Source: Ruminococcaceae bacterium UBA1741
GTDB lineage: Bacteria; Bacillota; Clostridia; Oscillospirales; Acutalibacteraceae
Assembly: GCA_002315685.1 (NCBI GenBank)
Contig: DCHX01000033.1
Span: 1 to 27,081 of the forward strand
DNA length: 27,081 nucleotides
Reading direction: 5' to 3'
Below, in pieces: positions 1-6,720 of this stretch. Position 1 is the stretch's first letter; each line of letters opens with the position of its first letter. The position numbers were made by a program, and so were the translations under genes. The notes below the pieces were generated by a model. It did not search any database. It was not told the origin of the DNA and saw nothing but the letters and a program-made list of their open reading frames with translations.

Positions 1-7
1 CACATCA

Positions 8-36
8 TTGACAAACCAACAAATTGTTAATAATAT
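8..36 (+). promoter_or_regulatory. Upstream sigma-A-type promoter for the ruv operon
   Basis: TTGACA lies at 8-13 and TAATAT at 31-36, separated by exactly 17 bases. This is a near-consensus housekeeping promoter reading toward ruvC. A perfect inverted repeat, AACAA-A-TTGTT (18-28), sits in the spacer and could be an operator, although it does not match the Gram-positive SOS box spacing. The region upstream is cut off by the window edge. Confidence 0.6.
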
Positions 37-50
37 ATTTGTAAAAACAG

Positions 51-79
51 TTGAAGAATTTACAGTATTATGATATAAT
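51..79 (+). promoter_or_regulatory. Proximal sigma-A-type promoter for ruvC
   Basis: TTGAAG at 51-56 and a perfect TATAAT at 74-79 are separated by 17 bases. Transcription would start near 86, leaving a leader of about 24 bases before the ruvC ATG at 110. With the promoter at 8-36 this makes a tandem pair. Confidence 0.7.
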
Positions 80-109
80 ACAAGATAATATTTGATAATA
101 GGGGATTAT

Positions 110-616
110 ATGGTAATTTTCGGTATTGACCCCGGTTATGCAATAGTAGGGTACGGTGTTATTACTTATGACGGTGTTAGATTTTCTACTGTCGGGTACG
201 GTGCCGTTACTACCGAAGCCGGTGTTAATTTTTCAAAAAGGCTTAATGATATTTTTACGGATATCAGTAGTTTATTGGAAAAATATAAACCTGATTGTGT
301 CAGCATTGAAAAACTGTATTTCAATACTAATACTACAACTGCGATAGATGTTGCACAAGCACGAGGCGTAATTTTACTTGCCTGCGAGCGTATGGGTATT
401 CCTGTTTTTCAATATACTCCGTTGCAGGTAAAACAGTCGATTACGGGTTATGGAAGAGCAGAAAAAAGACAAGTTATGGAAATGGTTAAAAGCTTTTTGT
501 CGCTTCAAAAAATCCCTAAGCCTGATGATACTGCCGATGCTTTGGCTCTTGCAATATGCCACGGTCATTCAACCGGTAATTTATTCGGTAAACTTCAAAA
601 AGGTGGTAAAGTTTGA
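110..616 (+). CDS. ruvC: Crossover junction endodeoxyribonuclease RuvC
   Basis: RuvC is the Mg-dependent nuclease that cuts Holliday junctions symmetrically to finish homologous recombination, acting with the RuvAB branch-migration motor. The protein has 168 residues, normal for the family. It opens with the RNase H-fold strand MVIFGIDPGYAIVGYG, which carries catalytic Asp7. The other acidic residues are Glu67 (in SIEKLYF) and Asp140 and Asp143 (in PDDTADALALAICH). The start at 110 is chosen over an in-frame ATG at 92 because AGGGG lies just ahead of it and because family members begin with this strand. Two promoters lie upstream. The stop codon (614-616) falls inside the first copy of a duplicated leader that precedes ruvA. 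The order ruvC-ruvA-ruvB is common in bacteria. Confidence 0.97.
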   Translation: MVIFGIDPGYAIVGYGVITYDGVRFSTVGYGAVTTEAGVNFSKRLNDIFTDISSLLEKYKPDCVSIEKLYFNTNTTTAIDVAQARGVILLACERMGIPVFQYTPLQVKQSITGYGRAEKRQVMEMVKSFLSLQKIPKPDDTADALALAICHGHSTGNLFGKLQKGGKV

Positions 617-753
617 AAGATAAATCTTCCAAACTTAAAAAATTATAACGCGCCGTTTTTCTCGCCTCTTGCGAGGCAACCGAAAAAACATGGCATTTTA
701 TGACCATTCTTTTCTTTGGTCGTTTGTGCCTAAAAGCGAAAGCGGAAAGGAAT
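611..753 (+). repeat. Direct repeat copy 1: structured leader of ruvA
   Basis: These 143 bases match 1370-1512 at a constant offset of 759, with only three differences (614, 635 and 667). The copy starts at the ruvC stop codon and runs through the ruvA ribosome binding site (GGAAAGGA, 744-751), so it fills the whole intergenic gap. It contains a hairpin CTCGC-ctctt-GCGAG (661-675), a second larger hairpin (692-730) and a GC-GAAA-GC mini-hairpin with a GNRA-type loop (736-743). All three differences fall outside the paired segments, which fits selection on RNA structure. The minus strand is open in both copies, but every difference would change the amino acid, so it does not behave as coding. 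Confidence 0.9.
692..753 (+). promoter_or_regulatory. Candidate RBS-masking hairpin/pseudoknot upstream of ruvA
   Basis: GGCA (692-695) pairs with TGCC (727-730). Inside this, ATGACCA (700-706) pairs with TGGTCGT (717-723), one pair being a G-U wobble, leaving the loop TTCTTTTCTT (707-716). That loop is complementary to the downstream ribosome binding site: 707-715 can pair with 744-752 in nine consecutive pairs, two of them G-U. The loop could therefore cover the ruvA Shine-Dalgarno sequence, either as an H-type pseudoknot or by refolding. The pairing was worked out by hand; a regulatory role is inference. Confidence 0.5.
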
Positions 754-763
754 CGTCATAAAT

Positions 764-1369
764 ATGATTGCTTCTCTAAACGGAAAACTCTTAATTAAAG
801 AACAAAATATTGCCGTTGTCGAGTGTTCGGGCGTTGGTTTCAAATGCGCCATTACTAATAACACTTTTTCACAAATAGGCGGTATCGGTGAAATCGTTTT
901 TTTACATACTTATCTTGCTGTCCGTGAGGATGCACTTGACCTATTTGGTTTTGCTACGAAGGAAGAACTTGATGTCTTTAAGTTAATTACATCTGTAAGC
1001 GGAGTAGGACCTAAAATCGGGATTGCAATTTTATCGGAATTTACGCCTGACAAGGTTATTTTGTATATTGCAAGTGAAGATGCAAAATCATTAACCGCTG
1101 CTTCGGGTGTCGGAATTAAGCTTGCTCAAAGAATTGTGCTTGAACTTAAAGATAAAATCGGTTCTGTCGGTGTTTCAAATCAAATTGACAGTATAAAGAA
1201 AATAGGTAACGCTTCTTCAAACACTTCGTCAAAAGAGGCGATTGAAGCACTTGTTTCACTCGGTTACACTCAAAGTGAAGCTTCCTTAGCGGTAAGCCGT
1301 TTAGACACCTCGCTTTCTACCGATGAACTGATAAAACAATCGCTTAGAACGCTTTCAGGGAGATTTTAA
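764..1369 (+). CDS. ruvA: Holliday junction branch migration protein RuvA
   Basis: RuvA binds four-way DNA junctions as a tetramer and loads the RuvB motor. The 201-residue length is typical. Residues 1-62 form the OB-fold domain, starting MIASLNGKLL. Two helix-hairpin-helix motifs follow, SGVGPKIGIAIL (79-90) and SGVGIKLAQRIV (114-125). A linker of low complexity leads to the small C-terminal domain that contacts RuvB (about 155-201, containing EALVSLGYTQSEA). The ATG at 764 lies 12 bases after GGAAAGGA, a rather long spacing. The same leader and the same spacing recur in front of ruvB, implying that ruvA and ruvB are translated under the same control. Confidence 0.97.
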   Translation: MIASLNGKLLIKEQNIAVVECSGVGFKCAITNNTFSQIGGIGEIVFLHTYLAVREDALDLFGFATKEELDVFKLITSVSGVGPKIGIAILSEFTPDKVILYIASEDAKSLTAASGVGIKLAQRIVLELKDKIGSVGVSNQIDSIKKIGNASSNTSSKEAIEALVSLGYTQSEASLAVSRLDTSLSTDELIKQSLRTLSGRF

Positions 1370-1512
1370 GTTCGAAAGATAAATCTTCCAAACGTAAAAA
1401 ATTATAACGCGCCGTTTTTCTCGCCCCTTGCGAGGCAACCGAAAAAACATGGCATTTTATGACCATTCTTTTCTTTGGTCGTTTGTGCCTAAAAGCGAAA
1501 GCGGAAAGGAAT
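1370..1512 (+). repeat. Direct repeat copy 2: structured leader of ruvB
   Basis: This second copy of the 143-base leader is identical to 611-753 at 140 positions. It begins directly after the ruvA stop codon (1367-1369) and ends at the ruvB ribosome binding site (1503-1510). The differences are T to C at 1373, T to G at 1394 and T to C at 1426; the last lies in the loop of the CTCGC/GCGAG hairpin (1420-1434). Similarity becomes patchy after 1512, but the spacing to the start codon is conserved: the ATG at 1523 is 759 bases from the ruvA ATG. Confidence 0.9.
1451..1512 (+). promoter_or_regulatory. Candidate RBS-masking hairpin/pseudoknot upstream of ruvB
   Basis: This is the exact equivalent of the structure before ruvA: outer stem 1451-1454 with 1486-1489, inner stem 1459-1465 with 1476-1482, loop 1466-1475. 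The loop is complementary to the ruvB Shine-Dalgarno region at 1503-1511. The sequence over this part is identical in both copies. The regulatory role is inferred, not shown. Confidence 0.5.
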
Positions 1513-1522
1513 GGTTATAAGT

Positions 1523-2560
1523 ATGATAGAAGAAATGGATTTTGAAAATCGAATAGTATCTCCGGAATATTCCTATAATGATAACGATAATGAGATTACA
1601 TTGCGTCCTAAAACATTAAACGAATATATCGGTCAGGATAAGGTCAAAAGTTCGCTTGCTACTTACATAAAGGCGGCAAGGCTTCGTAATGAATCGCTTG
1701 ACCATTGTTTGTTGTACGGACCTCCAGGACTTGGTAAGACAACCCTTGCAAGTATTATTGCAAAGGAAATGGGGGTTAATCTTCGTGTTACTTCCGGTCC
1801 CGCTATTGAAAAGCAGGGCGATTTGGTTGCAATACTCACTTCTCTAAATGAGGGCGATGTTTTATTTATCGACGAAATTCACCGTCTTTCAAGAAATATT
1901 GAAGAGATACTGTATCCCGCAATGGAAGATTTTTCTCTCGATATTATCATCGGTAAAGGCCCGTCTGCCCGTTCTATAAGACTTGATGTTCCGCATTTTA
2001 CATTAGTCGGTGCTACAACCCGTTCGGGTCAGCTTACCGCACCGCTTAGAGATAGATTCGGTGTTTTATTAAGACTTGAAATGTACACGCCTGAACAATT
2101 AGCTGAAATTGTTATGCGTTCTTCCACTATTCTTAATATTGAAACAGATATGGACGGAGCGTTAGAAATAGCCTCCCGTTCAAGAGGAACTCCGCGTATT
2201 GCAAATAGACTGTTAAGGCGTGTCAGAGATATAGCTCAGGTTGACTTTAACGGCAAAATTACCGAAAATGTAGCACAAGCGGCTCTTTCCCGTTTTGACA
2301 TTGATGAATTAGGGCTTGATGATTTCGATAGAAAGATGCTGAATGTAATAATTACAAATTACGGCGGCGGACCTGTCGGTCTTGAAACACTTGCTGCGGC
2401 TGTTGGCGACGAAGCAATAACCATTGAGGATGTGTATGAGCCATATCTTATGCAAATCGGCTTTTTAGCCCGTACGCCGAGAGGTCGTTGTGTAACTCCT
2501 CTTGCTTATGAGCATTTAGGTCTTAAACCTAATTCTTCTTCACAACAATCATTACTGTAA
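1523..2560 (+). CDS. ruvB: Holliday junction branch migration helicase RuvB
   Basis: RuvB is the AAA+ hexameric motor that pulls DNA through the RuvA-bound junction using ATP. Visible motifs are Walker A GPPGLGKT (66-73), Walker B VLFIDE (113-118), sensor 1 GATTRSG (163-169), the arginine finger region LRDRFG (175-180) and sensor 2 GTPRIANRLLRRVRD. The C-terminal winged-helix domain ends with GFLARTPRGR. The length of 345 residues is normal. I place the start at 1523 rather than at the in-frame ATG at 1511 for two reasons. The 1511 codon directly abuts the ribosome binding site, and alignment of the two leader copies puts 1523 exactly where ruvA starts. A short AAGGAA site leads into the next gene 10 bases downstream. 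Confidence 0.97.
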   Translation: MIEEMDFENRIVSPEYSYNDNDNEITLRPKTLNEYIGQDKVKSSLATYIKAARLRNESLDHCLLYGPPGLGKTTLASIIAKEMGVNLRVTSGPAIEKQGDLVAILTSLNEGDVLFIDEIHRLSRNIEEILYPAMEDFSLDIIIGKGPSARSIRLDVPHFTLVGATTRSGQLTAPLRDRFGVLLRLEMYTPEQLAEIVMRSSTILNIETDMDGALEIASRSRGTPRIANRLLRRVRDIAQVDFNGKITENVAQAALSRFDIDELGLDDFDRKMLNVIITNYGGGPVGLETLAAAVGDEAITIEDVYEPYLMQIGFLARTPRGRCVTPLAYEHLGLKPNSSSQQSLL

Positions 2561-2569
2561 GGAAAAAAT

Positions 2570-3439
2570 ATGAGAACTGTATCTGATTTTTTAGATTATG
2601 AACTTATTGATGCCGAAGGCGGAGAACGGCTTGAACGCTGGAAAGATATTATTCTTATTCGTCCCGATCCTCAAATAATTTGGACCGGTAAAAGAAAAGA
2701 TGAGCGCTGGAAAAATCCACACGCTATATATCATCGTTCAAATTCCGGCGGAGGATATTGGGAAAATAAAAAGAATGTCCCGGATATGTGGACTGTCGAT
2801 TATAATGATTTGACCTTTTGTCTTAAACCTATGGGCTTTAAGCATACGGGACTTTTTCCTGAACAAGCCGTTAACTGGAAATTAGCAACCGAGTTAATTA
2901 AAAATGCCAATCGCGATATTTCCGTGCTTAATTTATTCGGCTATACCGGTGCCGCTACCGTTGCTTGTTTGAAAGCAGGGGCAAGGGTTACACATATTGA
3001 CGCATCAAAAGGTATGGTTTCTTGGGGAAAAGAAAACGCAAAGGCTTCTTGTGTTGACGACAAATCTGTTAGGTGGTTGGTTGATGACTGTATGAAGTTT
3101 GTCGCAAGAGAAATTAGGCGTGGCAATAAATATGATGCAATAATTATGGATCCGCCTTCATACGGAAGAGGTCCTTCGGGAGAAATTTGGAAGCTTGAAC
3201 TTCAACTTGGAAATTTACTTAAATCTGTTTCGCAAATAATGTCGGATAACCCTTTGTTTTTCTTTTTGAATTCATATACAGGCGGTCTTTCGCCGACAAT
3301 ATTAAACTATATGGTAAGACAGTATTTTAATGTCGGCAAAAACGATACATTATACACTGAGGAAATCGGACTTAAAGTTACTAATAGGGATATTACATTA
3401 CCCTGCGGTGCTACTACGGTTTGGATAAAAAATGATTAA
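2570..3439 (+). CDS. RlmI/RlmL-like class I SAM-dependent methyltransferase
   Basis: This is probably an RNA methyltransferase of the 23S rRNA cytosine-C5 (RlmI-like) or related group, using S-adenosylmethionine. The Rossmann motif I appears as VLNLFGYTGAAT (119-130), followed by the acidic cofactor loop THIDASKG (141-148). The catalytic-type motif DPPSYGRG lies at 194-201. At 289 residues it lacks the N-terminal PUA domain of E. coli RlmI; residues 1-90 hold only the strand-rich lead-in domain. It starts nine bases after the ruvB stop and overlaps ecfA1 by eight bases, so translation of the two is likely coupled. The fold assignment is strong, but the exact target base cannot be read from sequence. 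Confidence 0.8.
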   Translation: MRTVSDFLDYELIDAEGGERLERWKDIILIRPDPQIIWTGKRKDERWKNPHAIYHRSNSGGGYWENKKNVPDMWTVDYNDLTFCLKPMGFKHTGLFPEQAVNWKLATELIKNANRDISVLNLFGYTGAATVACLKAGARVTHIDASKGMVSWGKENAKASCVDDKSVRWLVDDCMKFVAREIRRGNKYDAIIMDPPSYGRGPSGEIWKLELQLGNLLKSVSQIMSDNPLFFFLNSYTGGLSPTILNYMVRQYFNVGKNDTLYTEEIGLKVTNRDITLPCGATTVWIKND

Positions 3440-4289
3440 AGATAGTATTATTGAAGTTAAAAATGTTACATTTGAATATAGCAACAGTGAAAAAACAAAA
3501 ACCGTTATTGAAAATTTTTCGCTCAATATTGTGCGGGGGAGTTTTACCGTAATTTTAGGTCATAACGGCTCGGGAAAGTCAACTCTTGCTAAACTTCTTA
3601 ACGGCTTATATAAGCCTGATAGCGGAGATGTGCTTGTTGACGGTATAAACACTAAGGACGAAAAATACGAGCTTGAAGTTAAACGCAGAGTCGGTATGGT
3701 CTTTCAAAATCCCGATAATCAGCTTTTAGCCTCTGTTGTTGAAGAGGATGTTGCATTCGGTCCTGAAAATTTAGGGCTTTCGCCGCAAGAAATCCGCAAT
3801 AGGGTAGATAGCTCACTAAAAGCGGTAGATATGTATGATTTCAGAAAAAACGCTCCGCATCATCTTTCGGGCGGTCAAAAGCAGAGAATTGCTATTGCCG
3901 GTATAATTGCTATGGAGCCTGAATGTATTGTTTTAGATGAACCTACCGCTATGCTTGACCCTAAGGGCCGAAAAGAAATTATTAAGACTATCGAAAAGCT
4001 TAATAAAGAAAAAAACATTACGGTTATTCTTATTACTCATTTTATGGAAGAAGCGCAAAATGCCGATAGAGTTATCGTTATGAATGACGGTGCGGTTTAT
4101 GCTGACGATACCCCTATAAATGTATTCAGCGATGCGCAAATGCTTAAAAATGTAGGTCTTGATGTACCGCAAACTACCGAATTATTATTATCACTTAAAA
4201 ACAGTGGTTTTAATGTTGATACAAAAAATATTTCTATTGAAGAGACAGCCGACACAATATTAAAGGCGTTTCATTCGGAGGGAATTTAA
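3432..4289 (+). CDS. ecfA1: ECF transporter ATP-binding protein EcfA1
   Basis: This is one of two ATPases powering the energy-coupling factor module, which pairs with interchangeable substrate-binding S components to import vitamins or metals. Motifs are Walker A GHNGSGKS (43-50), Q-loop FQNPDNQLLA (91-100), signature LSGGQKQR (145-152), Walker B CIVLDEPTAMLDP with catalytic Glu170, and the switch histidine in ILITHFMEEA. The Q-loop form and the length of 285 residues fit EcfA1. The start overlaps the end of the methyltransferase gene by eight bases, and the stop directly abuts the TTG start of ecfA2. No S-component gene is present in the window, so this looks like a group II (shared) module. 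Confidence 0.93.
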   Translation: MIKDSIIEVKNVTFEYSNSEKTKTVIENFSLNIVRGSFTVILGHNGSGKSTLAKLLNGLYKPDSGDVLVDGINTKDEKYELEVKRRVGMVFQNPDNQLLASVVEEDVAFGPENLGLSPQEIRNRVDSSLKAVDMYDFRKNAPHHLSGGQKQRIAIAGIIAMEPECIVLDEPTAMLDPKGRKEIIKTIEKLNKEKNITVILITHFMEEAQNADRVIVMNDGAVYADDTPINVFSDAQMLKNVGLDVPQTTELLLSLKNSGFNVDTKNISIEETADTILKAFHSEGI

Positions 4290-5159
4290 TTGCAACCCAT
4301 TTTGGAAGTTAAAAATCTGACTCATACTTATGATGAGTCAACACCGTTCAGTTTTGATGCTGTCAATGATGTTTCGTTTAGTGTGTTTCAAGGCGAGATT
4401 ATCGGAATAATCGGTCATACCGGTTCGGGAAAATCTACGCTTGTTCAACACTTAAACGGTCTTATTAAGCCGTCTTCGGGCAAAATTCTGTATAACGGCA
4501 CTGATATTTGGGAAAAGCCGAAAGAGATTAAAAAAATCCGTTCGGAAATAGGACTTGTTTTTCAGTACCCAGAATATCAACTTTTTGAAGAAACCGTATA
4601 TAAAGATATTGCCTTCGGGCCTAAAAATATGGGACTTGACGGAGAAGAGCTTGATAAAAGAATCAGAGATATTTGTTCACTTTTAGAAATAAATAACGAA
4701 TATCTTGATAAATCGCCGTTTGATTTGTCCGGTGGAGAAAAAAGGCGCATAGCTATTGCGGGTGTTATGGCTATGAACCCAAAGGTAATTATTTTTGATG
4801 AGCCTATCGCAGGTCTTGACCCTATTGGCAGAAAAAGTGTTATAAAAATGATAGAAGACTATCGTAAAAGGTATAATGCAACAGTTATTATTATATCGCA
4901 CAATATGGAAGATATGGCGCAACTTGCCGACAAGCTTTTAGTTATGAATAAAGGAAAACTCATTAAGTTTGACACGGTAGCAAATGTTTTCGGCGATGAC
5001 CAAACTCTTAAAAGCATAGGACTTAATGTTCCGATTGTTACAAAGGTGTTTTCAAACCTTAAAGAAAAAGGCTTTCCCGTTAGTAAAAAAATATTTACCA
5101 TTGAAGATGCTGTATCCTATCTTTTAGAATTAAAAGAAAGGGGCGAGCATTTTGCTTAA
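4290..5159 (+). CDS. ecfA2: ECF transporter ATP-binding protein EcfA2
   Basis: This is the second ATPase of the ECF core and forms a heterodimer with EcfA1. Walker A is GHTGSGKS (42-49), the Q-loop is FQYPEYQLFE, the signature is LSGGEKRR (146-153), and Walker B ends IIFDEPIAGLDP with Glu171. The start is TTG, immediately after the ecfA1 stop; GGAGGGA (4278-4284) inside the end of ecfA1 is its ribosome binding site. The last eight bases overlap ecfT. The YPEYQ form of the Q-loop is typical of EcfA2. The length is 289 residues. Confidence 0.93.
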   Translation: MQPILEVKNLTHTYDESTPFSFDAVNDVSFSVFQGEIIGIIGHTGSGKSTLVQHLNGLIKPSSGKILYNGTDIWEKPKEIKKIRSEIGLVFQYPEYQLFEETVYKDIAFGPKNMGLDGEELDKRIRDICSLLEINNEYLDKSPFDLSGGEKRRIAIAGVMAMNPKVIIFDEPIAGLDPIGRKSVIKMIEDYRKRYNATVIIISHNMEDMAQLADKLLVMNKGKLIKFDTVANVFGDDQTLKSIGLNVPIVTKVFSNLKEKGFPVSKKIFTIEDAVSYLLELKERGEHFA

Positions 5160-5961
5160 AGATATAACCTTCGGACAATATTTTGATACTAAATCTATTG
5201 TTCATTCGCTTGACCCGAGAATAAAGATTTTACTTCTTATTTTACAAATCGTCTTTATTTTTATCACAAAAAATATCTATGCACTATTATTAGCCTTTCT
5301 TTTTGTTTTGCTATCAGTAATTTTCACAAAAGTGCCGATAAAAATATATCTTAAAAACTTTAAGGCAATTTTACCTATTATCATTTTTACAGCTTTAATA
5401 AATTTGTTTTATACAAATGAAGGTAAAGAGTTGTTTGGTTTTTGGAAACTGACACTTACTACGGGCGGTATTTATAAGGCGTTTTATTTTGCGCTTCGCA
5501 TCGTTCTTTTAATCGCTATTAGTTCCGTATTAACCTATACTACAACTCCTAACGACCTTACCGATGCTATTGAGCGTCTCTTGTCTCCTCTTAAAATTTT
5601 AGGCCTTAAAAACGCCGTTCATACTCTTGCTATGATGATGACAATTGCTCTTCGTTTTATTCCCACATTAGTTGAAGAAACGCAAAAGATTATGAATGCC
5701 CAAAAGGCGAGAGGTGCTGATTTTGAGAATGGTAGGCTTAAAGAAAAAATTAACGCTTTAATTCCGATACTTATTCCATTGCTTATATCATCGGTCAGAA
5801 GAGCTTATGAGTTGGCTGAGGCAATGGAATGCCGTTGCTATTCGGTAAACGGAGATAGGCAAAGAATGAAAATATTAAAATGCTCCGCAAAGGATTTATT
5901 TGCGTTTTTGTTTTGTTTAATTTTTTGCTTAGGTATTGCTATATTAAATTATTTGTTTTGA
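5152..5961 (+). CDS. ecfT: ECF transporter transmembrane protein EcfT
   Basis: EcfT is the membrane scaffold that joins the EcfA1A2 dimer to S components. The 269-residue protein is strongly hydrophobic, with several membrane segments between residues 25 and 165 and one at the C terminus. The two cytoplasmic coupling helices show the expected X-R-X motifs, ARG at 186-188 (QKARGAD) and CRC at 227-229 (MECRCYS). It starts at TTG with AAGGGG upstream, and its start lies inside the end of ecfA2, so the three ECF genes are translationally linked. The order A1-A2-T followed by truA is a widespread Firmicutes arrangement. Confidence 0.93.
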   Translation: MLKDITFGQYFDTKSIVHSLDPRIKILLLILQIVFIFITKNIYALLLAFLFVLLSVIFTKVPIKIYLKNFKAILPIIIFTALINLFYTNEGKELFGFWKLTLTTGGIYKAFYFALRIVLLIAISSVLTYTTTPNDLTDAIERLLSPLKILGLKNAVHTLAMMMTIALRFIPTLVEETQKIMNAQKARGADFENGRLKEKINALIPILIPLLISSVRRAYELAEAMECRCYSVNGDRQRMKILKCSAKDLFAFLFCLIFCLGIAILNYLF

Positions 5962-5970
5962 GGTATTGTT

Positions 5971-6702
5971 TTGAAACGGGTTCTAATAAAAATATCCTAT
6001 GACGGAACAAATTATCACGGTTGGCAGGTTCAACCAAACGGTATTACAATTCAAGAAACCTTGCAAAATGCCATAGAAAGCGTTCTCGGAACAAGAATTC
6101 CGATTACGGGTTGCAGTAGAACCGATGCAGGAGTTCACGCAAAGGAATTTTACTGCCATTTAGACTGCGAAGACAGCATACCCGAAAGTGCGTTTATTCG
6201 AGGTCTTAATTCTTGTTTGCCTAATGATATTGCCGTTCTTGAATATAAAGAAGTCCCGAATGATTTTCACGCTCGTTATAATGTTTTGGGCAAAAATTAT
6301 GTCTATAATTTTTATTACGGTATAACTAATCCCTTTCTTGATAGATATTCATTAAGACTTGAAAAGACTCTTGATGTAGAAAAAATCAAGTATTTTTGCA
6401 ATACAATTATCGGAGAACACGATTTTTGCGGATTTTCTTCGTCCGGTCGTACGGTTGAGGATACTGTGCGAAATGTAACCGAATGTGATATTTACCGAGA
6501 AAACAACTTATTGAAATTCAGCATTACGGCAAACGGATTTCTGTATAATATGGTGCGAATTATTGCCGGTACGGCGGTTGGAATTTCAAACGGTAGTATC
6601 GACAAGGATATTGCAAATGAGATTTTTATTTCAAAAGACAGAAGTTTAGGCGGAAACACGTTATCTCCTAAGGGACTTTTCCTAAATAAAGTATTTTATT
6701 AA
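5971..6702 (+). CDS. truA: tRNA pseudouridine(38-40) synthase TruA
   Basis: TruA converts uridines 38-40 in the anticodon arm of many tRNAs to pseudouridine. The N terminus KISYDGTNYHGWQVQPNG and the catalytic motif CSRTDAGVHAKEF, with nucleophile Asp52, are diagnostic. A second family motif, YNMVRIIAGTAVGIS, lies near the C terminus. At 243 residues it is full length. The start codon is TTG; its GAGGT ribosome binding site overlaps the ecfT stop codon. The ecfT-truA linkage is common in Firmicutes. Confidence 0.96.
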   Translation: MKRVLIKISYDGTNYHGWQVQPNGITIQETLQNAIESVLGTRIPITGCSRTDAGVHAKEFYCHLDCEDSIPESAFIRGLNSCLPNDIAVLEYKEVPNDFHARYNVLGKNYVYNFYYGITNPFLDRYSLRLEKTLDVEKIKYFCNTIIGEHDFCGFSSSGRTVEDTVRNVTECDIYRENNLLKFSITANGFLYNMVRIIAGTAVGISNGSIDKDIANEIFISKDRSLGGNTLSPKGLFLNKVFY

Positions 6703-6720
6703 CTGAATGGTGGGTTATAA

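Noticed and set aside
18..28. Possible SOS (LexA) box before ruvC
   Set aside because: The palindrome AACAA-A-TTGTT has a five-base centre between AAC and GTT instead of four, and lacks the flanking G/C of the Gram-positive box.
611..707. Minus-strand open frame lying across leader copy 1, with a similar one in copy 2
   Set aside because: All three differences between copies would change the amino acid, there is no ribosome binding site, and the frame overlaps ruvC. RNA structure explains the conservation better.
661..730. Intrinsic terminator within the ruv leader
   Set aside because: Neither hairpin is followed by a U tract on either strand, and ruvA and ruvB must be transcribed through it.
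1511..1522. Earlier ATG for ruvB at 1511
   Set aside because: It abuts the ribosome binding site with no spacing, and leader alignment places the start at 1523, matching ruvA.
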